A stretch of DNA of 64,000 nt from Vombatus ursinus (lineage: Eukaryota; Chordata; Mammalia; Diprotodontia; Vombatidae). Positions 42,115 to 53,417 of the stretch are shown piece after piece; positions within the stretch are counted from its first letter, which is position 1, and the number at the start of each line of letters is the position of its first letter. Under the pieces are notes generated by a model, which saw nothing but the letters and a program-made list of their open reading frames with translations, made no database searches and was not told the origin of the DNA. The DNA is taken from assembly GCF_900497805.2 (NCBI RefSeq), contig NW_020954611.1, positions 1,834,517 to 1,898,516 of the forward strand, given 5' to 3'. The position numbers and the translations under genes are program-made.

Positions 42115-42864
42115 CCTAATCCCTACCCTCAAGCTGTTCCCTCTTAAGGACTTGTCTAGAGCTTCTCTACCACTAGGCTAGCCAGTGTCTGCAATTCTGG
42201 ATTCTAAACTGGCTCACTCTTAACCAAGCCCCACAGATCATGACTGATTCTTTTCAAACAACCATAAGGCACTTTTTGTGTGTAGTCATTTGTTTTCATT
42301 CTACCTAGTTTACACCTTGGTTGATTGATTCAATAGAGAGTCTAGGAATTATTCACATTCAATTTATACTGTTGAGTGATTATTCAATTCAATCAAAGAT
42401 GGGTAGTTAAGGGGAGTAGGACAATTTAATGCAAGATTTATTTAAGATTGCAACCCATTTATGCCTTCTACTTTGGGATTGTTGTCTGTGTATTTCCATA
42501 CACCCTCCACAGAAGACTCATCCAGTGCTCTACAGGACTGTGTTTAATTCTTTAATATTTTATGGGAACCAAGCTTACCCTCCTATCTTTTGTCCTGTCT
42601 TTTTGCCACACAACTACTCCATCTTCTTTTCTATTATATAAGTCCTTGACACTGTCTTTTATGCCACTTCTCACATGCCAGTCACATGGGCAATATGCTA
42701 TAGCCTATCTACATCCACTATGTATCTTTCCATTTCTTTCTATTAGGGAGCACCTGAAGTTTTGATTCTCCTTAGAGTGAGGTATTCCATATAGATCTCA
42801 GATTATCAGCATTGCTTGGAGCATATTGGTTTTTTAAAAGATGTGCTTTTTAACACCCATATCA
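42115..42864. other. Unassigned, possibly containing a decayed L2
   Basis: The part at 42590-42770 has C/T-rich L2-3'-UTR-like composition but no specific word, so no element is called. Confidence 0.3.
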
Positions 42865-43030
42865 TACAACTGAGACAAATACATAAGACTAAGAGCCATT
42901 CCCCAGTGAAAAAGTGGTCAAAGACTATGAATAAATACTTTTTGAAAGAAGAATGGTAAATCATCAATAACCATAGGAAAAAATGCTCTAAATCTCCAAT
43001 AAGAGAAATGAAAATCAAAACTGAGGTTTT
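42865..43030 (+). mobile_element. LINE L1 (ORF2), left part of interrupted copy
   Basis: agtgaaaaagtggtcaaaga (42906-42925) and agagaaatgaaaatcaaaac (43002-43021) match the L1 ORF2 stretch that in human reads KKWAKDMN...IREMQIKT. It breaks at aaaactgaggtttt (43017-43030) and resumes at 43854. Confidence 0.8.
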
Positions 43031-43853
43031 TTAAAAATAATATTTACAATTATAAAACAATTTTGTCATTCATCTTTCAAATTTTTGAGTTCCAAATTCT
43101 CTCTCTCCCTCCTTCCCCTCCCCCTCCAAGATGGCAAGCAATTTGATATGTTATGTATGTGGAATCATACAAAAAATATTTCCATATTAGTCATGTTGTG
43201 AAAGAAAACACAGACCAAAAAAAACCCCACAAAAATGAAGTAAAAAAGAGTATGCTTCAATCTTCTTTCAGACTTTATCAGTTCTCTGGAGAAGGATAAC
43301 ATTTTTTTATCATATTATATTTTTACTGAGAATAGCTAGGTCATTCACAGTTGATCACCACACAATATTGTTGTCACTGGGTACAATGTTCTCCTGATTC
43401 CTCTCACTTCACTTTGCATCAGTTCATATAAGTCCATCCAGGCTTTTCTGAAATCATCCTGCTTGTCATTTCTTATAGCACAATAGTATTCCTTTATAAT
43501 CATATACCACAACTTGTTCAGCCATTCTCCAATTGATGGATATCCCCTCAATTTCTAATTCTTTGCCACCATAAAAAAGCTGCTAGAAATATTTTTGTAC
43601 AAATAGGTCCCTTTCCCCTTTTTCGATCTCTTTGAGATGCAGACCTAGTAGTTGTATTCCTGGATCAAAGGGAATGCATAGTTTTATATTCCTTTGGGAA
43701 TAGTTACAAATTGCTCTCCAAAATGTTTAGATCAGTTCATAACTCCACCAACAGTGCATTAATGTCCCAATTTTCTGACATCCCCTCCAATATTTGTCAT
43801 TTTCCTTTTCTGTCATATTAGTTCATCTGATAGGTATGAGGTGGTACCTCAGA
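43031..43853 (-). mobile_element. LINE L1, 5'-truncated, antisense, inserted in L1
   Basis: On minus: part of ORF2 from the CTGAGGTACC word (43843-43852 in reverse) through the C-terminus (KEYYCAIRND near residues 20-29 of the minus frame 43345-43551, equivalent to human EYYAAIKND) into a 3' UTR. The A-tail is weak (short T runs at 43027-43032). Flanking words aaaactgaggtttt and aaaactctgaggtttt look like the target duplication, slightly diverged. Confidence 0.82.
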
Positions 43854-44140
43854 AAAACTCTGAGGTTTTATATCATACACTTCAAAGAGGTAAAAAATGA
43901 AAAAAAGACAGAAATAGTGTTGGATGGCAAAATCAGAAACACTAATGCAGGAGCTGTGAACTTGTCCAACTTTTATATTAAATAATGTGGAGTTTTGCTT
44001 GAAAAACTACTAAGCTGGTCATACCCTTTGACCTAGTGATCCCACTCCTACACATGTAGTCCAAGGAAGTTAAAGAGAGAAAGGTTCCATATATAACAAA
44101 GTATTCATGGCAGTACTTTTTGTGGCAGGTAAAAAAAAAA
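43854..44140 (+). mobile_element. LINE L1 (ORF2), right part of interrupted copy
   Basis: Continues the sense L1: cataccctttgacctagtga (44020-44039), tcccactcctacacatgtag and aaagtattcatggcagtact, equivalent to the human IPFDPAIPLLGIYP and MFIAALF stretch. It ends in an A run at 44131-44140. Confidence 0.75.
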
Positions 44141-44193
44141 GGTATTACTTAGACTTTAACAAAAAACTACTTAAAAAAGAAAAGTAATGTTTT

Positions 44194-44212
44194 TTGTTTG
44201 TTTGTTTGTTTT
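44194..44212. repeat. (GTTT)n microsatellite
   Basis: Four GTTT units near the end of the L1 remnant. Confidence 0.85.
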
Positions 44213-45614
44213 GGTAGCAGGGACAGTTTAGATTCACTGAAATTACTATAAATTTCCCCCATGTAATTCAACCCCAACTGCCATTCAACCCTGGGTCTAT
44301 CTCATTGTCCAATTTTAGTACCTGTCCAAAATATATATAAATTAGCATGCTGATTCAATGACCTGCCTATATAACTGTGGGTGGTAATCTGAGCATTATT
44401 TATTCACTTGATTTTTCTTACAGAATATTATGAGAATGGTCTATGCATATGAAAGTATTTTTGATAAAAATTTCTTTTGTAATGAGATTTTGAACTTATT
44501 CTCCCAATTTCCTCTCCTTCCCCACCCACAAACACACACACACAAAATCTGGTCAGGTTTTCAGAATTAACCTGGCTATATCTCTCCCTCAGGGTTGTAG
44601 GGATAGCAGGCTATGATTCCTGACAGGTCAGGGATGATTCTCTAATGCTATCAGCTCAAGCCTTCATTCTGATGTGTTCTCAGCAATATCAAGTGCCAAT
44701 GATCAGTCAATTAACATCAGTTAGCTTTTACATGGGTATATTTATTGAGAAGTTAAAGAACAAGAACAGAAATACAAACATTTCCACCAACACTTAGGTG
44801 CATACTTTCCCCTGTTCCATTTTTTTTTTTCTGGGCAGAATTGGGTTCAAATTTCAGGCAGTTTCTACAAGCTTGCCAATCAAGTTCAATCCTGAATGTG
44901 ACCTGGCCAACAAATGTCACTGTCACCTCCTACCAGTGGGTTGGGTCAAGCAGGTCACTTTTCAGGGTCTTGACTGCCACCTCACCTGTGCTCAGCTTCC
45001 AAAAATCTCTGGAATACACTTCAAATTTCAGATTCTGCTACTCACTATTTTGACTTTTCAAAGTTCACAAGGTCATAAGCATCTCCACTTACCTAAAAAC
45101 AGGATTAGGATGGGGAAGGGGAACAATGCAAAGTAGCAAAGAACAGAGGGACATCCTCACAGGCAACATGGCACCAGATGGGAAATGTTCTAGGTTTCTC
45201 CCTATCTAGTGGCTTCTGGCATGGCTCCCTTACTCAAATGTAGTCAGGTAAAGAGAAAGTGTGTTGACTGATTAGTGCCATTTGAATGCATGCCCTGTTC
45301 TAGCTCAGCAGCCTGTAATAAGAAAGTTTCATTTTTATATGGTAAGCCAGCCAGAAAAAAAAATATCACCATACAAGGTCAAATTCATGTGAAGATTAAA
45401 GTAGGCAGAGCACATGGTATATCATAATAACTGGTTCTCTTTGGCCAATCCCAGCTAACCTTATTAAACTTATAAAGGATGAGTTTCTTAAGATGTTTTT
45501 ATTTGTGGATGCCAATGTACAGATTATATCCAGCTGTAGAACACTATAGGGCTTCCATTATAAAATCCATGACCACTTAAAAGAATTGAGCTAGCAATCC
45601 ACATAGACAAACCT
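44213..45614. other. Unassigned sequence
   Basis: About 1.4 kb with no family recognised. Overlapping plus frames at 44798-45136 have no motif. A polypyrimidine run (44819-44831) and a CA patch (44532-44544) occur. Confidence 0.4.
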
Positions 45615-45870
45615 AAGATGAGGGTGATACAAATACAAATATACCATTATCCCTGTCTCCAGAGATCTTAAAACGTACTTGGAAAGATAAAACATGTACA
45701 TGGAGAAATAAAATGTCCTTGACAAACTCATCATTATACAGGAGGAGTATAAAGTATTAGGAGATCTGATGAAGAAGAATCACTTGAAAATCAGGGTCAG
45801 GGAATGTTGCTTGCTTGACGTGGCTTTTGATCTTGGCCTTGAAGGATGTTAACAGTGTTGACATAATAAT
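45615..45870 (-). mobile_element. LINE L2, antisense, first segment
   Basis: gatacaaatacaaatatacc (45626-45645), aaacatgtacatggagaaat and ggccttgaaggatgttaaca (45834-45853) follow the antisense L2 order. Confidence 0.65.
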
Positions 45871-46364
45871 TAGTGAAGCCTGGCAGAGACACATAGGGAC
45901 CCTGTGAAAATGGCATTTAAACAACATGATGAAGTAGCTGAGGCATTTCAGGGAAAGGAAGCCACTACCAGCTACCACTGGATAATTAGGTTGGCTACAA
46001 TCCTGCTGCCTTTAGGAGGATTTAGTTGTGGTCAGACCGAGGTGAGTCAAGGGCCAGGATGCATTGTCAGGCTTTCTAGAGGATTTTCAATGACATAGGC
46101 ATATCTCTGACTCTCTCCCACGATGCATGCTGACCAAGAGGGAGGCCAGCAGGGGAGCAGTCAGTATGTTGGGTCTGCATTTTGTTTCTCATGGTGTGTT
46201 TTGTGTGCTGTGGCAGCATTTTGTATCTTTTTCATGGCTTTCTGGTGTTTTCCTGGTCCAGGCAAGTCTATGATGCTAAGGCAGTTTAGAGATAGCCTTG
46301 GATTCATTTTGGATACAGCCTTGATTCTGAGGCTGCATCCTACCATCCTAAGGAGATGTTTGAA
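45871..46364. other. Unassigned segment between two antisense L2 pieces
   Basis: Not clearly L2. The 126-residue plus frame at 46123-46503 begins with a hydrophobic stretch but shows no family motif and runs into L2 sequence. Confidence 0.35.
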
Positions 46365-46665
46365 AGCCCTAGATATATCAGGCAGAGATATAGACAGCAT
46401 TCTAGGCACATGGAACAACAATCTGAGAAAGGAAGGAGGGCAAAAATATATCAAGAAAACCCAGAAAGTGGCCAATTATCCAACTCCATTGGAACATATA
46501 TAGTCTGTATGTTGGAGGAGTGTGAAATAAGGCTGGAGTCAGACTATGGAGGGCACTGAATACCAGACTAAGGAGGTTGGCCATTATTCAGGAGGCAACA
46601 GTGCAGCCAGTGAAGACTTTGGAGCAAATGAATGGCATGATCAAACCTGTACATTGAGCATGTGT
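46365..46665 (-). mobile_element. LINE L2, antisense, second segment
   Basis: agcattctaggcacatggaa, aggctggagtcagactatgg (46530-46549), tgaatggcatgatcaaacct (46629-46648). Confidence 0.7.
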
Positions 46666-47384
46666 GCCCTTTAAGCCTCACCCAGGGCCAGCAGCTCTGA
46701 TGGCCTCTCCATCTCTAGACAATGATGTTTTGAAGCATTGCTCTAAGAGATAACCAGATATCTAAGGCAACTACTAACATAATTGCATGGAATTTGGACC
46801 TAGGAATGAAGTCATCAAATTTTTTTCTTTGCAATTATCTTTGGGGAATTCTATCTTTGTCAATGAGCTTCATTAAGCTAATTCTACCCTAGGCTTTTCA
46901 CTAAAGCCTCAAAGCTGACACATTTCTTTTAAAGATCATTATAGAAAGTGCATGGCTAAAGCCTTAAGGAAATGCTTGCTGTTACAAAGCCAGACTCTGG
47001 TGTGCTTAAGAAAGTATTTTCCAAATTGCATTTTGCCTGAATCTGATAAAGCTGTAATTGTGCTGATGATTTGGTAAGCTGACAAGTTGGCCTTTTCTAA
47101 ATGAATCAGGCTTCAAGTTTAGGGGATGATGCAAATATAAGTAGATAATAATTCAAAAATTTAATTAAATTCAGTCTGAGAATATGTCTAATGGCATAGT
47201 ACACATGTTGGCAGCTCTTAACCATCTTGGTAGGGGTAATGGGAGAAGAAGGGATTGCTGAAGGAAAAGGCACTACTGATTTCAGGAAGATTTTAGGTTC
47301 AATATGGAGAGTGGAGTTTTGATATTAATCCTTTATCTTTCATATTCAGGACATTAGTCTCACTGAAAGGAAAACAATAGAATT
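46666..47384. other. Unassigned sequence, possible conserved non-coding block
   Basis: Repeat-free at 46830-47200, with scattered TAAT and homeodomain-like cores (tgataaagctgtaattgtgc at 47045-47064, ttaattaaatt at 47160-47170). No coding signal. Confidence 0.3.
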
Positions 47385-47575
47385 ATAGATTCTATTGGAC
47401 AGGACATTAAAAGTCAAGTTTAGCCTCTATTTTTCAAATGAGAAAACCTAGGGCCAGAGTGGTGAATTTCCTTGGCTAAAGCCTCATACAGAAAATAATT
47501 GCAATTTGGACAGGCACTTGAACTCAGATCTCAGACTCCAAATCCATCAGTTCACTGTGTTATACCGGAATGATT
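47385..47575 (-). mobile_element. CORE-SINE (MIR group), diverged
   Basis: tttcaaatgagaaaacctag (47433-47452), ttgaactcagatctcagact (47518-47537), reversed head to gtgttatacc. Confidence 0.7.
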
Positions 47576-47712
47576 AAAGTTTGGAACGTATTATAATTCA
47601 GACTGGAGAAGACTTAGGGAGATACTGTTTTCAAACTTCCCTGGTTCAAGGATCGCTATATGGGGGTGGGGGTTCCAAACTTATCTAAACATTTTTATCA
47701 CTGTTTTAACAG

Positions 47713-47715
<3 letters not shown>

Positions 47716-47763
<48 letters not shown>

Positions 47764-47773
47764 NNNNNNNNNN

Positions 47774-47836
<63 letters not shown>

Positions 47837-47866
47837 AAGAGAGGAGACAGAGACAGAGACAGAGAC
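47716..47866. repeat. (GA)n microsatellite with assembly gap
   Basis: Near-pure GA on both sides of ten N at 47764-47773, ending in GACAGA units. True length is unknown. Arg/Glu and Ser/Leu frames across it are artefacts. Confidence 0.97.
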
Positions 47867-49564
47867 CCACAGAGAGATAGTGGAAAACCTGATACTGTTA
47901 TAGTTGTGAACTTTGTCTATAATCAATTCATAGAGTAGGAAGGGCAATGCTGACAGGGGAAAATTTTACTTTTGGATCAGGCGACCAACGAGATGAAGGA
48001 CTAGATATTTTTTTCTAATCCTCATGACCTCCCAAACCTCTTCAAAATAAGAATCATGTGCAATGCATGAAACAATTTCTGCTATCTCCATGGTCTAGGA
48101 AACCAAGAAACCTAATCAGGCCACAATTCAATGAACTAACAGCAGGGGAAGCTGATCTCTAAGCCCTAATGCTCACTCAGCAACCAACCACAATCCTATC
48201 ACCCACCACACTCCAGTAGTAGGGCTGCACAGGCTTGCAACAGAACTCAACTCTACCCTTCTCCTCCCAGTATCTTGGAAAACCAAAAGATAGAAGCTTG
48301 CTCAGGCTGAGACAGCAATGACCAGTTTTCTGGCCATTGCTACTCCAAGACAAAGCTCAGCCAAAGAACCAAGAAACAGAGGGAACTGGAACAAGACAAC
48401 TATGTGTGGCGGGGTGGCCCTACACTTAGCCTAAGTCAAAGAGCCTAGTGTTAACTAGGGCCAGTTATGTTTCCCCAGAATTTACTTAGGATGTAAACTA
48501 AAGTTTATGAAAAAGGAACTATTCAACATAGGTGAAGGCAAAGAGAATTTTGAGATGTAATTTCCAGAGAAACCTCTACCAATGAGGAAGGAGTCAGAAA
48601 CAGTGTTATGTGAACATAATTAAAAAAAAAAGACTATCATTGCCAAAGATCTCAGGAGGAAGAAAATCAAATTAAATACCTTGAATATGAGCAGATAAAC
48701 CAATGTGAAAGATAATAAAAGGGAATATAGCCCCCAGATCAGCTTAAAGAGTCAAGATATCTGTAAATAAATACTGCAAAATAAAAGAGGACCCTGTGAA
48801 TTCCCAAGAAAGCATGGGACGATGGAAGAATGCTCCTCATGGTCTAAAAGAGAAATAAGAACTGTGAGAAAAAAAAGAATTTATGACCTATACAGCAGAA
48901 GTAATTGGCAAAATAGAACAACTTGGATACATGTTGGCAAGTCTCACCAAAGAAGCAAAAAAGAGAATAATTGATTCAAAATACAAATACATAGAAATAA
49001 GGGGCAATCTGAAAGAAGAACAGCAAAAAGAAAGAATATTTAAAAGAGACATTAGAGGCCTCATAGGAAGAAGAGATATGACAGGAGAAGGAGAGGGAGG
49101 GGGGAGACAAGGGAAGGAAATGAAACTGGAGGAAAGACAGAAATGTATCAGTGGTGGGAGGGGGTACCATTGATGAATTTCATAGAGTAAGAGATATAGT
49201 CTATAAAGGGAGATGGGACCTTACAATGGGTATTATCTGTAGGGATTTGGTGTTTAGACAGAGTACTCATTCTGCTTCAGTGGAAAGGGGGTTAGAGCTC
49301 CTGGAGGCAACTGACAACCAGAAAAGTAAGAAGGAATAGACCTGGGGAGGAGTTTTCAAAGCAAAAGAGTGGGGGGGGATGACCATGGGAAGGGCCAACA
49401 TCGATAACAAAAAGCAGTCAGGAATATGGGAAAATATCTACCATCAGGCAATATCCTGTCACCTGCAGAAACTAGTGCTTCTAAGGGTAAGGCATAACAG
49501 AAAAAGGGGACCATGGCAAGATCTACAAGACAATAACTTTAAAGTTGTTTAAAAGAGATGCTGT
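47867..49564. other. Unclassified A-rich region
   Basis: About 1.7 kb, A-rich on plus. A 96-residue frame at 48883-49173 is rich in Lys, Glu and Arg and could be a coiled coil (QLGYMLASLTKEAKKRI near residues 13-29). I cannot tie it to a family. An old retroelement body is possible but unproven. Confidence 0.35.
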
Positions 49565-49701
49565 GGGAACAGCTAGGTGGCACAGTGGATAGAGCACTGG
49601 CCCTGGAGTCAGGAGGACCTGAGTTCAAATCTGGCCTCAGACACATAACACTCACTAGCTGTGTGACTCTGGGCAAGTCACTTAACCCCAATTGCCTCAC
49701 C

Positions 49702-49762
<61 letters not shown>
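49565..49762 (+). mobile_element. WSINE1/SINE1-type tRNA-derived SINE, full length, (GA)n tail
   Basis: Full body from gggaacagctaggtggcaca (49565-49584) through the pol III B-box-like gttcaaatctgg (49623-49634), ctagctgtgtgactctgggc and cccaattgcctcacc to a (GA)n tail at 49707-49762 in place of a plain A-tail. It has few apparent differences from the consensus I remember, so it is probably one of the youngest insertions here. A clear target duplication was not found. Confidence 0.9.
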
Positions 49763-49765
<3 letters not shown>

Positions 49766-51139
49766 TGCTGCCCCCCAGAAGTGACTCTTTGGCTCCTCGT
49801 AAAAACGGTTCACCTCTTTCATTCTTGGATTGAACAATGTAAAGAAGTGTTTACACGTCTACGCTCCTCTGGGAAATGTAAAAAAAAAAAATCCTCCAGC
49901 AGTTTAGAAACTTGAAGGATTATACATGCTCCAAATAGCCTTTAAAAAGCAAGAGGTATCTCTGAAAAGAGTCATTCCTGACAGTCAAGGAGCCAGTTAT
50001 GGAGAAGGAACTTAACTTATAAAAGCAGAAAGCTGGCTCAGAGATTCCTACTGTAGAGTTGAGTAGATCTACAGAAAAGCCCAGAAAGCCCAGCCTGGTA
50101 TCCTGCCCAGCAAAGACCATGCCTGCCTTGCTCTAGGGGGAGTAATATGGACGCATCTCAATGGCTCAGGGACGCACTGCCTTAAGTATGTGTGGTCCCT
50201 ATATGTGTGTATCTCTACTAGTGTACTTTATGAGGGTGCACAATCTTCCCATTGATGGTGTATTTGTGGAAGAGTGAGCATCAGGACGTCTAGGTTCTAG
50301 GCTTATCTTTATCAACAACTAGATCAGCAACCTTGGCCATACTTAGTTGGGTGAAAATTTTTACGACGTAGAGAGGGAGGGGGAAACTTAGATGACCTTA
50401 GATTTTCCCCTCAGCACTAACTTCTAGAATTCTATGAAATGGGATAAACTTATAAGTGATGTAGATTACTTGAAACAACAAGGCATCTAGGGAGATAATG
50501 GCCTCTTTTCCACTACCACCACCATCTACCTCTCGCCCCAAAGTAATCTATGAGTCATGGTTCTGAGGCAAGGGATCCCGCAAAATCTGTCTTTTTCATT
50601 AAAGTGTCCTGATGATCATTAGACTGCCTGAAGGGATCTGAATCTGTGAGCAAGAATAATTAAGGATGATTAAGGGTGTAATACCTGTTTGTTGCTATTT
50701 TTGAATTTTTGCACAGGGCTGTGAGCCAAAGAAACCAGTACAAATAAACAAATAAAATGGGGCTTAGGGCAAGCATTCACTCATGGGGCCTCTCTGGCTC
50801 TGTCTCTAAAATGACTGGCATTCTGGGCCACGTTGGCTCCAGTCCATTTAATTAGGCTGGGCCTCAGCACAACCATCTTTAAATGCTGCCCAAAAGCACT
50901 CCTTCAGTGCATTGTATTTTTTTATCAGCCTATAAAGTAGTTTTAGATCCCAGAGTGAAAGGCAATTTGAGATCAAAGTAGTCTCTTCCAAATAATTATT
51001 TCCATGGTAACTACCTCACCTAACTTCTGCTTTGAAACATTCTTCAAATTAAAATAATGGAAAAATTTTTTTCAGGGGGTAGATTTCAGGGTTACATCTA
51101 TGATTTCATTGGCATGAGGAGTTCCCTCCTGTCATGAAA
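49763..51139. other. Unassigned sequence, possible conserved non-coding block
   Basis: No repeat or gene recognised. The part at 50690-51060 is the most exon-free, repeat-free and even in composition (for instance gtccatttaattaggctggg at 50842-50861). Confidence 0.3.
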
Positions 51140-51300
51140 AACTGCAAATTTCAAAAGATTCTGGGAAGCACCCAGAGGTTATTTAACTTGCCTATGGTGA
51201 CACAGACAGCATGTGTCAGAGATAGGACTTGAACCTGGGTCTTTGTGTCTCAGCTGTTCATCCACTTTGCCAGTGCTTCTTCTATAATTAATGGAAGTAA
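51140..51300 (-). mobile_element. CORE-SINE (MIR group) fragment
   Basis: acacagacagcatgtgtcag, aggacttgaacctgggtctt (51224-51243), reversed head to ttgccagtgcttct. Confidence 0.6.
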
Positions 51301-51353
51301 AATGGGATGAATTCGCTAATTTCCTGTATTGATTGGATGGAGCAACAAACGTG

Positions 51354-51402
51354 GCTATTATCATCATCGTCATCATTGTCATAATCATCTTCATCATCAT
51401 GC
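51354..51402. repeat. (ATC)n-like microsatellite
   Basis: Imperfect ATC/GTC units just left of an antisense SINE tail, from which it may have grown. Confidence 0.85.
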
Positions 51403-51404
51403 AT

Positions 51405-51900
51405 ATTTTAAAATAACAACATCTTAAATTTGTGTAGTGCTTAACAGATATGGTCTTGTTTTAGCCTCACAGTAAACTTATGGATGGCTCAGTGGTCCAG
51501 TGAATAGAGCGCTGGGCTTGGATCCAGAAAGATCTGTGTTTTATGAGTTCAAATCCAGCCTCAGACGGTAGCTATGTGAACCTGGGCAAGTCGCTTAACC
51601 CTGTTTGCTTCAGTTTCTTTATCTGTAAAATGAGCTGGAGAAGGAAATAGCAAACCACTCCAGTGTCTTTGCCAAGAAAGCTCCAAAGGGGTCATGAAGA
51701 GTTGGACGTGACTGAAAAATGACGACAACGACTACGACAATAAAACTTTTGAGACGTTGCTGGAGGTAATGGAGGTTCGTAGAGATTCAGAGACTACTCA
51801 AGGCTTCAGAGCTAGCCGATATTACAGCCAGGGTTTGAATCCAGGTTTTCTGACTGAATCTCATGCTCCTTCCGTGGCGTAGTGCTATCTCTTTCAGAAA
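51405..51900 (-). mobile_element. CORE-SINE (MIR group) split by a Mar1 SINE
   Basis: Left part 51405-51480 (tgtgtagtgcttaacagata, then agcctcacag) and right part 51746-51900 (cttcagagctagccgatatt, gtttgaatccaggttttctg at 51833-51852). The interruption is a complete sense Mar1 copy. Confidence 0.65.
51481..51745 (+). mobile_element. Mar1-type CORE-SINE, complete, with RTE/BovB-like tail
   Basis: Head gtggtccagtgaatagagcg (51491-51510), B-box-like gagttcaaatcc (51546-51557), core cctgggcaagtcgcttaacc (51581-51600), tail ggtcatgaagagttggacgt (51690-51709) and GACGAC-rich end. Short taaactt/taaaactt words at the two edges may be the duplication. Confidence 0.88.
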
Positions 51901-52159
51901 GTGATTGAAATGGATTAACTCATCGACAAGTATTTCATCTCCATCCAGACTGGTCTATTGCAAAGATAGGGATGACTCATTCCTAGAAAATTGAAAACCT
52001 ACTCAACCTTTGACAAATCCGTAGAGCAATAAGGGAATTTGAAAGGTCATTTATTTCTACAGGCAGAATCACACCTAAAGTATAGAAAGATTAAGCATAG
52101 CATTATGAAATGCTAGAACTCAAAGAGACATTGGAGATTCCATACATATATGAAATCTA
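51901..52159. other. Unassigned sequence
   Basis: Nothing recognised. Confidence 0.3.
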
Positions 52160-52245
52160 TCTAAATATATGTATGTATGTATATATATATGCATAAATGT
52201 ATATAATTTCATATGTATGTGTTTATACCTATGTGTGTGTATATA
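52160..52245. repeat. TATG/TG-rich microsatellite
   Basis: Imperfect tatgtatgtatatatatatg-type units. Confidence 0.85.
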
Positions 52246-52320
52246 TTCCAACCCCGTATTTTACAGGTAAGGGAACTGAAACTTAGAACTTAAATGACTC
52301 GCCACTTTCTAGAAAAGATT
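52246..52320 (-). mobile_element. CORE-SINE (MIR group) scrap
   Basis: cgtattttacaggtaaggga (52254-52273), gaacttaaatgactcgccac. Confidence 0.45.
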
Positions 52321-53142
52321 TTTTCCTGAATTATCCAATTACTACATGCTGCACTCCACCTCTATCAAAATTATTGTAACACAGATTTAAGCCTAGAGCA
52401 TTTGCACTAGGCTATCCACATTGATGGAGAGAATGATGAGCCAATAATGCATGCCTGTGTGAAGGGGAGAGCAAGAACTTGGGGAAGGAGAGATATTCTT
52501 CTGGCTTCTTGCTTCAAGAGAGACTATATATAGCTGCAAACTCTTCAGGGAAAGACAAAAGAGACTTTGGAAAGCAACAGACAGGTAGAGAAACTGATAC
52601 CTCTGTAAGGTCTAGATTCCCAGTTTGCCTCCACAGAGACTTTGGAGAATTTCCCTTGGATGAGATCAAGGCCTCTCTCTCTTGATTGAGTTGAGATAAC
52701 TCACTCCTGGTGAGAAGGCTCACTCACTCTGTGTATTGTCTGGTATGTTCTACTCTGTATGACTTTTCTGATTTCTTGTTGAGTTAATTTGCTCTTTACT
52801 ATAGGTGGGAAGGGGTCAAGTCTCTAGAAATAAATTTGGAGTACCCCTTCCTCCTTAAGGGATAGTGACCGGAAAGAAACTTGAAACCTAAGGAAAAAAA
52901 TTATTCTCTTGGACTAGCAATATTTAGGGAATTAGGCTGATAGATATAATTCTGTTATGGTACCCTCTCTATGAGGAGAGGAGAGCAGCCAGCCTCATGG
53001 CCCCTTTTCTTGCTCCTCTTGAGCAAGTATCAAAATCTTTATTATATAAGAGTTGGTAAGCCCCTCTGCAAACTGTATGTAGACAAGCCCAGCTGGACAT
53101 GCTCACAAGCTACATGGCAATACATAATTCAACAATACTTGG
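52321..53142. other. Unassigned sequence
   Basis: About 800 bp without an assignable family; TATA-like and AATAAA-like words occur but no element ends were found. Confidence 0.35.
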
Positions 53143-53257
53143 GATATATGTGTGTATATATGTATATACGTACATATATATGCAGATATAATATATTTCA
53201 TGTACGTTTATATATGCACACATACATACATACACACATATAGATAGATAGATAGAT
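53143..53257. repeat. TATG/TACA/TAGA-rich microsatellite
   Basis: Mixed tetranucleotides ending in five TAGA units. Confidence 0.88.
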
Positions 53258-53271
53258 GTATTACTTGTGTA

Positions 53272-53415
53272 CATGTAAGGTAAACTTCTTGAGGGCAGGC
53301 TCAGTAGAATGCAAGCTCATCGATGGCAAGGACTATTTCATTTTTGTCTTTGTATTCTTAACATCAAGAACATTGCTTGAAACACAGTAGGCATTTCAAA
53401 AAAGCTTGCTGAATT
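53272..53415 (+). mobile_element. LINE L2, 3' terminus
   Basis: gaatgcaagctcatcgatgg (53308-53327), aacacagtaggcatttcaaa, ttgctgaattgagtt. A second gcttcttgaggg-like word to its left hints at a duplicated piece. Confidence 0.7.
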
Positions 53416-53417
53416 GA

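Noticed and set aside
46123-46503. 126-residue plus frame with a hydrophobic stretch
   Set aside because: It runs into antisense L2 sequence and shows no family motif.
47660-47947. Arg/Glu and Ser/Leu repeat frames
   Set aside because: Produced by the GA array around an N gap.
52450-52900. Possible LTR-like segment with TATA-like and AATAAA-like words
   Set aside because: Such words are common in AT-rich DNA; no defined ends.
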